From NCBI RefSeq assembly GCF_963929015.1, contig NZ_CAWVHE010000013.1, positions 496,001 to 560,000 on the forward strand: a stretch of DNA of 64,000 nucleotides. The letters are read 5' to 3'. Positions 1 to 7,998 of the stretch are shown here, piece by piece. The position numbers were made by a program, and so were the translations under genes. Source of the stretch: Merdimonas sp963929015. Its GTDB lineage: Bacteria > Bacillota > Clostridia > Lachnospirales > Lachnospiraceae. The notes under the pieces are model-generated. The model saw only the letters and a program-made list of their open reading frames with translations, was not told the origin of the DNA and ran no database searches. Position 1 is the stretch's first letter, and each line of letters opens with the position of its first letter.

Positions 1-849
1 TTCCCTAAGAAGCGGCGGTCCTGCGTCTGTCCTGGCAGGAAGCGCCGCATCGTCATTGACATGGACAAAGGCGGAATAAAACACCCTCTTCAGATCAAAT
101 TTGTCATAAAGGGACTGGGCCACCCGGACAATCTGGTAGTCCGTCTCCGGCGTGGCCCCGATGATCATCTGCGTACTCTGTCCTGCAGGGACAAACTTTG
201 GCCCGCCCCGGTACAGCTGGATCTCCTGCTTATTTTCCATCATTCTTGTCTGCACCAGACGCATAGGCTCCAGGATCTTTTGCCGGGTTTTATGAGGCGC
301 CAGCATCTTCAGCCCTTCCGCTGTGGGAAGCTCCAGATTGATGCTCATCCGGTCAGCCAGAAATCCCATCCGCTCCACCAGTTCCCGGCTGGCTCCCGGG
401 ATCGCCTTCACATGGATATACCCCTGAAAACGGCACTCCCGGCGCAGTTTCCACAAAGTAGCGTACAAAAGTTCCATAGTATAATCCGGGCTCACCAACA
501 CCCCGGAACTTAGGAAAAGCCCTTCAATATAATTCCTCCGGTAAAACTCCATCGTAAGCGTACACACCTCATCCGGCGTAAAAGAAGCCCGGCGCACATC
601 GTTGCTCCGGCGGTTGATACAATATTTACAGTCATAGATACACTCATTGGTGAACAGGATCTTCAAAAGAGAAATACACCGCCCGTCCGCAGAAAAACTG
701 TGGCAGATCCCCGCACGCTCACAACTGCCCATGCCGGCGCCGTCCCCCCGCCTGTCCGCACCGCTGGACGTGCAGGCCACATCGTACTTGGCCGCATCCG
801 TCAGAATCTCCAGCTTCTCATACAGATCCATCGATTCCTGGAGCCACAT
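1..849 (-). CDS. Radical-SAM putative DNA modification/repair protein (C-terminal part beyond window)
   Basis: The frame runs open for 283 codons from an ATG at 849 and leaves the window, so the C-terminal part is missing. The radical-SAM cluster motif CIYDCKYC lies near residue 74, followed by SSGVLVSPDYTMELL and VKAIPGA, which I recognise from the putative DNA modification/repair radical-SAM family (TIGR03916 type) that usually sits beside a uracil-DNA-glycosylase-like gene. An N-terminal stretch with several Cys (CTSSGADRRG, GSCERAGIC) is typical of that family. The ribosome site GGGAGGTG sits 6 bases before the ATG. The partner gene would lie left of position 1. Control by LexA is suggested by the promoter at 937-987. 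Family membership is recognised from sequence; the reaction is unknown. Confidence 0.85.
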   Translation of the reverse strand, partial: MWLQESMDLYEKLEILTDAAKYDVACTSSGADRRGDGAGMGSCERAGICHSFSADGRCISLLKILFTNECIYDCKYCINRRSNDVRRASFTPDEVCTLTMEFYRRNYIEGLFLSSGVLVSPDYTMELLYATLWKLRRECRFQGYIHVKAIPGASRELVERMGFLADRMSINLELPTAEGLKMLAPHKTRQKILEPMRLVQTRMMENKQEIQLYRGGPKFVPAGQSTQMIIGATPETDYQIVRVAQSLYDKFDLKRVFYSAFVHVNDDAALPARTDAGPPLLRE

Positions 850-866
850 AGTATCACCTCCCGAAT

Positions 867-922
867 GGGGACGCGGTAAATGCAAAACCAGACGCGGTAA
901 AATGCAAAAGGTCTACGTCCCC
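867..922. repeat. Degenerate copy of the GACGTAGACC palindromic repeat
   Basis: The stretch begins GGGGACG and ends CGTCCCC. It contains a near-perfect direct repeat (GACGCGGTAAA then TGCAAAA, at 870-886 and 891-909), and its right half, GCAAAAGGTCTACGTCCCC, equals the right half of the intact copies at 1112-1164, 15875-15915 and 27825-27899. It falls in the 5' untranslated region of the radical-SAM gene. It looks like a rearranged copy of the same dispersed element. Confidence 0.6.
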
Positions 923-936
923 AACACACTGCAAAA

Positions 937-987
937 AGAACATTTGTTCGATATATTTATTATACAAACAGACGTTCTTTTTGTCAA
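937..987 (-). promoter_or_regulatory. Consensus sigma-A promoter with two LexA (DinR-type) boxes
   Basis: Read on the minus strand, TTGACA (982-987) and TATAAT (959-964) are both perfect consensus hexamers with a 17-base spacer. Just downstream of the -10 (937-950) lies CGAACAAATGTTCT, which fits the Gram-positive LexA/DinR box CGAACRNRYGTTYG. A second site with one mismatch in the core, CAAACAGACGTTCT on the plus strand, fills the spacer (965-978). Repressor at either site would block polymerase. The promoter reads towards the radical-SAM gene, whose ATG is about 100 bases away. Confidence 0.85.
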
Positions 988-1037
988 CTCCCTTCTCTTT
1001 TAGCCATTTTCTGTTTTTCGTATTGCATAGGCATGGG

Positions 1038-1076
1038 TTTTGGCAACAGGGTACGGGTACACCCCTAATGCCAAAA
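1038..1076. repeat. Inverted repeat beside the palindromic element cluster
   Basis: TTTTGGCA (1038-1045) and TGCCAAAA (1069-1076) pair perfectly, with an inner GGGT/ACCC pair. Immediately after it, GCAATTTGGGAC occurs twice (1093-1104 and 1115-1126), the second copy being the left arm of the intact palindrome. The 312 bases between the radical-SAM and mrp genes therefore hold the SOS promoter plus a cluster of short repeats. No coding sequence is evident. Confidence 0.5.
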
Positions 1077-1111
1077 AGGGACACCCTGAAATGCAATTTG
1101 GGACACCGCAA

Positions 1112-1164
1112 AACGCAATTTGGGACGTAGACCTTTGCAAAAGGTCTACGTCCCAAATTGCGTT
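1112..1164. repeat. Dispersed palindromic element, copy A
   Basis: Perfect inverted repeat with 25-base arms and a 3-base centre (GCA, 1137-1139). The core GGGACGTAGACCTTT is shared with copies at 15875 and 27825, while the outer arms (AACGCAATTT / AAATTGCGTT) are specific to this copy. It overlaps the mrp stop codon, so the mrp transcript ends in a long hairpin. There is no U-run, so a pure intrinsic terminator role is uncertain. Confidence 0.85.
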
Positions 1165-1993
1165 ACATCTTATTCACTACTCCGGCCAGGTATTCATTGC
1201 TGACCTCATAAAATTTTTCTTCTTCCACAGCCTGTGCAAGTCCCGCGTCTATGGGCATCTTGCCAAGCACCGGAATTCCGAGCTTTGCGGCTGCTTCGTC
1301 TATATGACTCTCGCCAAACACGGATATTTTCTTTCCGCAGTCCGGGCATACCAGATAGCTGTAATTTTCTACCACGCCCAGTACCGGGATGTTCATCTGC
1401 ACTGCCATATTGTAGGCTTTTTCTACGATCATCTGTACCAGATCCTGAGGGGATGTGACGATCACTACGCCGTCTACAGGCAGAGACTGGAATACGGTCA
1501 GCGGCACGTCGCCGGTTCCCGGCGGCATATCTACGAACAGATAGTCCAGATCGCCCCAGATCACGTCAGTCCAGAACTGTGTGACAACGCCTGCGATGAT
1601 CGGCCCTCTCCAGATCACTGGGTCGGACTCGTGCTCCAGAAGCAGATTGACGGACATGATCTTTGTCCCGTCCTTTGCTTCTGCCGGAAGAATCTCTTCC
1701 CCGTTTCCTCTTGCTGTCTCATGGATCCCATACATCTTCGGGATGGACGGGCCTGTAATGTCTGCGTCCAGGATGCCCACGGAAAATCCCTGCTCCCGCA
1801 TGATCCTTGCAAGAGACGCTGTGACCATGGATTTGCCCACACCGCCTTTCCCGCTGACCACCGCGATCACTTTCCCGATCCGGGAATGAGCGTTGGCCGG
1901 CTTCTTAAAGTCGACAGGCTTACTGGTACAGCTGTCCGCATGTGCACATCCGGCGCAGTCGGATGGAGAGCATCCATTTTGCTGTTCTGCCAT
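1163..1993 (-). CDS. mrp: Mrp/NBP35-family iron-sulfur carrier ATPase
   Basis: A 276-residue P-loop ATPase of the Mrp/NBP35 (ApbC) family, which carries and delivers [4Fe-4S] clusters in the cytosol. The deviant Walker A motif GKGGVGKS is at residues 48-55, DMPPGTGD near 155-162, and the CPDC pair that holds the bridging cluster at 216-219. The N-terminus carries four extra Cys (8, 13, 16, 22), the NBP35-like extension common in anaerobes. Length is normal. The start is supported by AGAGG upstream. It is the last gene of the series TSUP-glgX-OCD-ridA-mrp, 43 bases after ridA. The palindrome at 1112-1164 follows the stop directly. Confidence 0.93.
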   Translation of the reverse strand: MAEQQNGCSPSDCAGCAHADSCTSKPVDFKKPANAHSRIGKVIAVVSGKGGVGKSMVTASLARIMREQGFSVGILDADITGPSIPKMYGIHETARGNGEEILPAEAKDGTKIMSVNLLLEHESDPVIWRGPIIAGVVTQFWTDVIWGDLDYLFVDMPPGTGDVPLTVFQSLPVDGVVIVTSPQDLVQMIVEKAYNMAVQMNIPVLGVVENYSYLVCPDCGKKISVFGESHIDEAAAKLGIPVLGKMPIDAGLAQAVEEEKFYEVSNEYLAGVVNKM

Positions 1994-2036
1994 TTCTGAT
2001 AACCTCTTTTCTTTGCTTCGTTTTCAGACTCTGCTT

Positions 2037-2411
2037 TTATTCTTCTACCGCCGCGATCACTTCGATCTCGCACAGCGCGTTCTTCGGAAGCGTCTTAACT
2101 GCCACGCAGCTTCTTGCCGGTTTGGAAGTGAAATATTTAGCGTATACTTCGTTAAATGCAGCAAAATCTCCCATGTCTGCCAGGAAGCAGGTAGTCTTTA
2201 CAACTTTATCAAAAGAGGTTCCTGCCGCTTCCAGTACAGCCGCCATATTCTGGCAGGCGCGGTCAGCCTGTCCCTCGATTCCCTCTGCAAGATTTCCGGT
2301 AGCCGGATCTGCTCCCAGCTGTCCTGCGGAGTAGAACATTCCTCCGTGGATATATCCCTGTGAATACGGTCCAAGTGCTGCAGGCGCTTTTTCTGTTGCT
2401 ACGATTTTCAT
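2037..2411 (-). CDS. ridA: RidA-family reactive imine/enamine deaminase
   Basis: A 124-residue protein of the RidA/YjgF/UK114 family, which hydrolyses reactive 2-imino or enamine acids to 2-oxo acids and ammonia. The characteristic GPYSQG motif is near the N-terminus, with the conserved Arg in RSCVAVKTLP and the end sequence CEIEVIA. An upstream in-frame start at 2456 exists, but the ATG at 2411 has the site GGAGAGG at the right distance and gives the normal family length. The ribosome site overlaps the stop codon of the cyclodeaminase-like gene 2 bases upstream, so the two are surely co-expressed. The pairing makes sense because the upstream enzyme family works through imine intermediates. 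Confidence 0.93.
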   Translation of the reverse strand: MKIVATEKAPAALGPYSQGYIHGGMFYSAGQLGADPATGNLAEGIEGQADRACQNMAAVLEAAGTSFDKVVKTTCFLADMGDFAAFNEVYAKYFTSKPARSCVAVKTLPKNALCEIEVIAAVEE

Positions 2412-2413
2412 AA

Positions 2414-3364
2414 TTACCTCTCCTTTGCTATCTCTAATATTTTTTGTGCGATACACACATCAAAAAGGCCCATTCCAACGGATTTGAAATATGTGGTCTT
2501 TCCATTTCCGGATTCTTCCCGCTCATCGGAAGCCAGGTAATCGCTCATCAGCACCACCCGGTCTCTGGTAAGCCTTCCCTCCGCCAGCGGCTGACTCAAA
2601 TCGCCGCTTTCCTCACAGGCATAAGGAAGCTCAATATATACCCGTTCTGCCACGTCCCAGATTGCATCCGGGATCTCCCGCATTTCCGGCGTATAAGAAC
2701 CGATGGCAACGATACATTTTCCTTTTAACAACTCCCTGTCGTCAGGAAGCACCGGCACAGTCGAAGGCGTGGCCGTACAGATGATCTCGCTCTGTCTTAC
2801 CAGTTCCTCCGCTGTCTTACATTGTACTACCTTTACACCCGGATTATCAATAGCTTTTTTCAGCCTCTCCAGATATTCCGTCAGGTCCCTGCCACTGTGA
2901 TTGTACACCGACACCTGCCGGATCTCTCTGGCCGCACAGGCATACAGAGCCTGGTAAAATCCCTGGGTCCCGGCGCCGATGATCCCCACCGTATGCGCGT
3001 CCTTGTCTGCCAGATGCCGGATAGCCGTCCCGCCTACGGCACCTGTCCGCCAGGCAGTCACAGACTGCCCGTCCAGAACCGCCAGGGGCGCTCCTGTTTT
3101 CTGGTCATTTAAGATCACCAGCCCATCGATGGAAGGCAGTCCCAGCTTTGCATTCTCCGGAAACATGGTCAGCATCTTTGTCCCGATGATCTCCTCTGTG
3201 TAGCAGGGCATATAGATCAGCGTCTTATTGTCGTGCTCGATCACGGGTCTTGGCGGCATATAGTAAGTCCCTGCCCGAAAGATCCGGTAGCATTCTTCAA
3301 TCTGGTCCATCATCATGTTACAGTCCATCAATTCCTCGATCTGTTCTTTTCCTAATATAATCAT
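2414..3364 (-). CDS. Ornithine cyclodeaminase / mu-crystallin family protein
   Basis: A 316-residue NAD(P)-binding protein of the ornithine cyclodeaminase/mu-crystallin family. Members deaminate ornithine to proline or reduce or dehydrogenate imines of amino acids. The start PPRPVIEHDNKTLIYMPCY and the nucleotide-binding loop GIIGAGTQGFYQ (about residues 127-138) are typical. The substrate cannot be told from sequence. Its start overlaps the end of glgX by 4 bases (ATGA), and ridA follows 2 bases after its stop. Translational coupling to ridA suggests that the product or by-product is an imine needing hydrolysis. Whether it makes proline, alanine or another amino acid is open. Confidence 0.88.
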   Translation of the reverse strand: MIILGKEQIEELMDCNMMMDQIEECYRIFRAGTYYMPPRPVIEHDNKTLIYMPCYTEEIIGTKMLTMFPENAKLGLPSIDGLVILNDQKTGAPLAVLDGQSVTAWRTGAVGGTAIRHLADKDAHTVGIIGAGTQGFYQALYACAAREIRQVSVYNHSGRDLTEYLERLKKAIDNPGVKVVQCKTAEELVRQSEIICTATPSTVPVLPDDRELLKGKCIVAIGSYTPEMREIPDAIWDVAERVYIELPYACEESGDLSQPLAEGRLTRDRVVLMSDYLASDEREESGNGKTTYFKSVGMGLFDVCIAQKILEIAKER

Positions 3365-5469
3365 CTTTCTTTCCTCTCATCTGTTAATATCATAACGGAA
3401 CGCGCTCCGGCCAGGACCCGGTCATTGCGGATCAGAACCGGTGAATCCCGAAACTCCTTTCCTTCTGCGCTGGTATTGACCTTCATATACCATTTCCTCC
3501 CGTCCGGAAGCCTGGGCAGCCATACTTCCACTGCCTCCCAGTACGGATTGACGACCACATAAACAATGTCGTCCTTCTTTCGTTTCGGATCATACCCTGC
3601 AAACAGAACCGCTCCCACCTTACTTCCTTCCGAAGGAGCCATCCAGGGCGTCTCACTGTGAAAACTGATTTCCGGCAGACCACAGACCGCCGGAGACACG
3701 CTTCCCCGAATCGCCGGATGTGCTTTCCGGAAACGGATCATCTGGCGGAAGAACCGGTGGATTTCCGGAAATAATTCCAGTCTCCCCCAGTCCAGCCAGG
3801 AAATCTCGTTATCCTGGCAGTAGGCATTATTATTGCCAAACTGGGTATTGCAAAATTCATCCCCTGCCAGGAACATAGGCGTTCCCCGGCTGGCAAACAG
3901 GACCGCGCAGGCATTGCGGATCAGTCGCATCCTTAACTTCATAACCGCAGGATCTTTGGTATCCCCCTCCCAGCCGCAGTTCCAGCTGCGGTTGTCGTTG
4001 GCGCCGTCGGTATTTTCCCAGCCGTTGGCTTCGTTGTGTTTCTGGTTGTAAGAATACAGATCATAAAGCGTAAATCCATCGTGACAGGTCAGAAAATTCA
4101 CAGACGCATGTTTCCCCCGGATCGCCGGATCATACAGATCCCCGGATCCTGCAATCCGCTCCAGCGCCGCGCCGGCGCACCACAGTCCGCCTTTTAAGTA
4201 TTCCCGCAGGTCGTCCCGGTAACGCCCGTTCCACTCACTCCACCGGTGAAATGCCGGAAACGCCCCCACCTGATAAAGTCCGCCCGCATCCCAGGCTTCC
4301 GCGATCAGCTTGGTATCCGCCAGAATGGGATCACAGGCCAGGGCCTGCAAAAGCGGCGGCTTTTCCATCGGTGATCCATCCTCATTCCGGCCCAGGATCG
4401 AAGCCAGGTCAAACCGGAATCCATCCACCCGGTAGGTGGTGACCCAGTAGCGCAGACAGTCTGTGATCATCCGCTGCACCACCGGATGATTACAGTTCAT
4501 GGTGTTTCCACAGCCGCTGAAATTATAGTAATACCCCTCCGGCGTCAACAGATAATAGATATTATTATCAAAACCTTTAAAAGAAATAACCGGCCCGTCC
4601 TCGTTTCCCTCCGCCGTATGGTTAAACACCACATCCAGGATCACTTCCATGCCGTTTTCATGGAGCGCCCGGACCAGCTGCTTGAATTCCAGCCCTTCCT
4701 GATTATACTCCACCGCCGAGGCATAACTGGTGTTAGGGGCAAAAAAACTGACTGTATTGTATCCCCAGTAATTCAGTACTTCTTTTCCGTCTACGATCCT
4801 TCGCCCGGCCAGCTCGTCAAATTCAAAAACCGGCATCAGTTCTATGGCGTTGATCCCCAGCTCTTTCAGATACGGGATCTTCTCCCGGATGCCAAGAAAG
4901 GTTCCAGGCGCACTCACATCTTTTGCAAGCTTCGTAAAGCCCCGCACATGCATTTCATAAATGATCAGATCCTCCATGGGGATCCTGGGCTGTCCCTGGG
5001 TTCCCCAGTCAAAATTACTGCGGACCACCCTGGCACGGTATCCTTCGGCGCTGATCTTTTTCCCCCAGGTACTCTGCCCTGTCACCGCTTTTGCATAAGG
5101 GTCCAGCAACACATGGCTTTTGTCAAACAAAAGCCCCTTTGCCGGATCATAGGGGCCGTCCACCCGGTAGGCATATTCAAATTCTTCCACATTCAGCCCA
5201 AATACGATCATGGAATATACATCGCCGATCCGGTAATTTTCCGGAAATGGCAGCACCGCATAGGGCTTCGGCTCCTTTCTGTGATAAAGAAGAAGCTCGC
5301 AGGATACCGCCCCGTGGGAATGTACAGTAAAATTCACCCCGCCGGGGATCGGCGTCGCTCCCTCATAACTGTAAAAACCGGGACGTACTTCGTATCCGCT
5401 GATCCGGTCCAGCGGGATCATGTGTCTGATCTCATCTTCCCCCAAAACGTTCTGTGCATCTGCAGCCAT
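3361..5469 (-). CDS. glgX: Glycogen debranching enzyme GlgX-type (GH13 isoamylase)
   Basis: A 702-residue cytosolic isoamylase that cleaves alpha-1,6 branches of glycogen. An N-terminal CBM48-like domain (about 20-120) precedes the GH13 barrel. The catalytic triad is visible as Asp in GFRFD (about 354), Glu in AEAWD (about 391) and Asp in CHDGF (about 464); NHT (about 283) is conserved region I. The start at 5469 is chosen over one 19 codons upstream because AGGAGG lies 5 bases before it and the upstream extension is low-complexity. Its last 4 bases overlap the cyclodeaminase-like gene. The TSUP gene ends 63 bases upstream. Confidence 0.92.
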   Translation of the reverse strand: MAADAQNVLGEDEIRHMIPLDRISGYEVRPGFYSYEGATPIPGGVNFTVHSHGAVSCELLLYHRKEPKPYAVLPFPENYRIGDVYSMIVFGLNVEEFEYAYRVDGPYDPAKGLLFDKSHVLLDPYAKAVTGQSTWGKKISAEGYRARVVRSNFDWGTQGQPRIPMEDLIIYEMHVRGFTKLAKDVSAPGTFLGIREKIPYLKELGINAIELMPVFEFDELAGRRIVDGKEVLNYWGYNTVSFFAPNTSYASAVEYNQEGLEFKQLVRALHENGMEVILDVVFNHTAEGNEDGPVISFKGFDNNIYYLLTPEGYYYNFSGCGNTMNCNHPVVQRMITDCLRYWVTTYRVDGFRFDLASILGRNEDGSPMEKPPLLQALACDPILADTKLIAEAWDAGGLYQVGAFPAFHRWSEWNGRYRDDLREYLKGGLWCAGAALERIAGSGDLYDPAIRGKHASVNFLTCHDGFTLYDLYSYNQKHNEANGWENTDGANDNRSWNCGWEGDTKDPAVMKLRMRLIRNACAVLFASRGTPMFLAGDEFCNTQFGNNNAYCQDNEISWLDWGRLELFPEIHRFFRQMIRFRKAHPAIRGSVSPAVCGLPEISFHSETPWMAPSEGSKVGAVLFAGYDPKRKKDDIVYVVVNPYWEAVEVWLPRLPDGRKWYMKVNTSAEGKEFRDSPVLIRNDRVLAGARSVMILTDERKER

Positions 5470-5532
5470 ATGCTCCTCCTTTCCGGCGCTGTTTTTTCCG
5501 CCAGTTTCCCCTGCGGATTTTCGCATCCCTGC

Positions 5533-6333
5533 TTATCCCAGGACTCCCGAAAACTTCAGTGCATTGTAAATGTTGATCAGCACGATCACCGCCATCAGGA
5601 AGATAAACAGTTTGTCCACCCCGTGATCGCTGATCTTCTTATTGATCCGGCTTCCGATCGTGCCGCCCATAATGCCGCCGATGATCATGAATACCAGATA
5701 TGCGATCTCCATCTCCGGAATATTTCCAGAGGCAAATGTCTGTACCAGGCTGGTGATCTGGGAAAACATGATGATATAGAGAGAACTCAATGCCGCATCT
5801 TTGGTGCCCATGGAAAAGAAATATCCCAGCACCATCAGATTGATGGGGCCTCCTCCGATTCCCAGAAAACTGGACATGACTCCAAGCAAAAGTCCGATTG
5901 CCACGCACACCCAGATCCGGGTACAGTGCCGGGTGTGAATCTTTTCTTTGCAGACCGTATAGATCAGAGTGGCCAGCGTGATCAGGATCAGGACCACCGC
6001 CTGGGTAAATCCCACCAGATCTTCATTCCCTGCAGCTTCTTTTAAAGATTCAAACATGGCTTTTCCGATCAGGCCGCCCACAGCCGCCCCGACTGCCAGA
6101 GCGGTAGAAATCTTCAGATCGATCTTTGCCGTTCCGGACTTCATATTCCGGTAAACAGACACCACCGTCATGCACAGCACCGTACACCCGGAAAGGAAAC
6201 TGATGCTGCTCACACTCATGATCCCCGTTGCATCCAGCACAGGCTTAATGATCACCCCTCCGCCAATCCCGCAGATGGATCCTGCCCCGCAGGAAATAAT
6301 ACTCACTATAAAAAAAATCAATACCATACCCAT
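5533..6333 (-). CDS. TSUP-family (TauE/SafE) membrane transporter
   Basis: About 266 residues, nearly all hydrophobic, with roughly eight membrane segments and the repeated glycine-rich motif of the TauE/SafE family (GAGSICGIGGGVIIKPV near the N-terminus and SFLGIGGGPINLM in the second half). Family members export sulfite, sulfoacetate or other organosulfonates, or take up sulfate. The start is uncertain: a TTG at 6366, an ATG at 6333 or an ATG at 6327 would all work, and I list 6333. It is divergent from the sulfatase gene (start 6497), so a role in exporting sulfate released in the cytosol is possible. That is inference from position only. Confidence 0.82.
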   Translation of the reverse strand: MGMVLIFFIVSIISCGAGSICGIGGGVIIKPVLDATGIMSVSSISFLSGCTVLCMTVVSVYRNMKSGTAKIDLKISTALAVGAAVGGLIGKAMFESLKEAAGNEDLVGFTQAVVLILITLATLIYTVCKEKIHTRHCTRIWVCVAIGLLLGVMSSFLGIGGGPINLMVLGYFFSMGTKDAALSSLYIIMFSQITSLVQTFASGNIPEMEIAYLVFMIIGGIMGGTIGSRINKKISDHGVDKLFIFLMAVIVLINIYNALKFSGVLG

Positions 6334-6496
6334 ATTTCCCCACACACCCTTTCTTCCAACTTCCAATTATTATACCTTTTTTTTCTTATTTCATCTACCC
6401 CGCAGCTTGCTTTTCCCTTCTGATTGTATTATTGTGTTACTAACAGAAGCAATGTACAGTTCTTTACATTTGTGAAAAATCAAAAGGAGTCAGACT

Positions 6497-7957
6497 ATGA
6501 AACAGCCTAATATTATATTGATCATGACCGACCAGCTCCGGGGAGACGCCCTTGGCTATGCCGGGCATCCGGACGTAAAAACGCCTTATCTGGATACGCT
6601 TGCCTCCAGAGGCGTGGTCTTTGACCGAGCCTACAGCGCATGCCCCAGCTGCATCGCCGCACGGGCAGCCCTCCACACCGGCATGGAGCAGAGCCATCAC
6701 GGCAGAGTCGGCTACGAAGACAATACCCCATGGAATTACGCCCATACGATGGCAGGAGAATTATCCAAAGCCGGATATTATACCCAGTGCGTCGGAAAAA
6801 TGCATGTACATCCCTTAAGAAATTATCTGGGATTCCACAATGTGGATCTCCACGACGGATATCTCCACTGTGCCCGTTATGCCAGTGTTCCGTATCAGGA
6901 ATCCCAGTTTGTGGCTGACGACTATTTCCACTGGCTTAAGCAGGAACTGGGCGCAGACGCCGATGTGACCGATACCGGCATTGACTGCAACAGCTTTCTT
7001 GCAAGGCCCTGGACCCATGAAGAAAAATACCATCCCACCAACTGGGTCACTGACCGGAGTCTGGATTTCCTCCGGCGCAGAGACCCCAGGAAACCTTTCT
7101 TCCTGATGGCGTCCTACCTAAGACCTCATCCGCCTTTTGACGCGCCCTCTCATTATTTCGACCTTTACAAAGACAAGGATCTAAGAAAACCATTTGTCGG
7201 CAGCTGGGAGACCGAAGAAGACCTGCAGAAAAACGGCCGGATCTTTGATTCCAAGACCGGGCCTTCTGATCCGGAACTGATCCGGCAGGCACAGATCGGC
7301 TATTATGCCTGCATTACACATCTGGACCATCAGATCGGCCGCCTGATCCTGGCTCTGGTAGAACAGGAACTCTACGATGACTCCGTTATCATTTTCACTG
7401 CGGATCACGGAGAAGAGCTCTGCGACCATCACATGTTCCGCAAGTCCAGGCCCTATGAAGGCAGCTGCCGCATCCCCCTCCTGATCGCGGCCGGAAAAAA
7501 TGTGCTTCCGCAGATCAAAGCCCAAAGCGTCTGCCACAGTGTGGTGGAATTAAGGGATGTCATGCCCACACTGCTTACCATCGCCGGCGCTCCCATCCCT
7601 GAAAGCGTTGACGGCCACGAATTACTTTCCCTGGCTGTTGATCCCAAAAAAACTGTACGCCCCTGGCTTCACGGAGAACATTCTTACGGGGAGTATTCCA
7701 ACCACTGGATCGTGACCGGATCCGACAAATTCATCTGGCACTCTTCCACCGGGCAGGAACAGTATTTTGATCTTGCACAGGATCCCCATGAACTGACCGA
7801 CCGGATCCAGGATCCATCCTGCCGGGACCGCATTGACACACTCCGGTCCTGTCTCATCCAGTCGTTAATAGACCGGCCGGAAGGATTTACAGACGGCAGC
7901 GTCCTGATTGCGGGACGGCCCTATCCTCCCACCCTGGATTCTGCCACCAGAGCCTGA
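6497..7957 (+). CDS. Cytoplasmic FGly sulfatase
   Basis: A 486-residue type I sulfatase of the alkaline-phosphatase superfamily. It opens with the metal-binding motif IILIMTDQLRGDALG. The formylglycine site is Cys52 in CIAAR (C-x-A-x-R), which needs oxidation by an anaerobic sulfatase-maturing enzyme such as the one encoded at 8870. The second metal site TADHGEELCDHHMFRK is near 300. There is no signal peptide, so the enzyme should act in the cytosol on an imported sulfated sugar. Ribosome site AAAAGGAG. AraC-type gene follows 41 bases downstream. The exact substrate is unknown; the glycan genes alongside suggest a sulfated disaccharide. Confidence 0.9.
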   Translation: MKQPNIILIMTDQLRGDALGYAGHPDVKTPYLDTLASRGVVFDRAYSACPSCIAARAALHTGMEQSHHGRVGYEDNTPWNYAHTMAGELSKAGYYTQCVGKMHVHPLRNYLGFHNVDLHDGYLHCARYASVPYQESQFVADDYFHWLKQELGADADVTDTGIDCNSFLARPWTHEEKYHPTNWVTDRSLDFLRRRDPRKPFFLMASYLRPHPPFDAPSHYFDLYKDKDLRKPFVGSWETEEDLQKNGRIFDSKTGPSDPELIRQAQIGYYACITHLDHQIGRLILALVEQELYDDSVIIFTADHGEELCDHHMFRKSRPYEGSCRIPLLIAAGKNVLPQIKAQSVCHSVVELRDVMPTLLTIAGAPIPESVDGHELLSLAVDPKKTVRPWLHGEHSYGEYSNHWIVTGSDKFIWHSSTGQEQYFDLAQDPHELTDRIQDPSCRDRIDTLRSCLIQSLIDRPEGFTDGSVLIAGRPYPPTLDSATRA

Positions 7958-7998
7958 TCCTTCCTGTAAACCAATCTACTAATGCAAGGAGAACGCAT

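Noticed and set aside
1040..1999. Long plus-strand open frame opposite mrp
   Set aside because: It is antisense to a clear Mrp protein, has no ribosome site and a Cys/His-rich random composition typical of mirror frames.
4486..6045. 519-codon plus-strand open frame
   Set aside because: It spans the antisense of glgX and of the TSUP gene and shows no family features.
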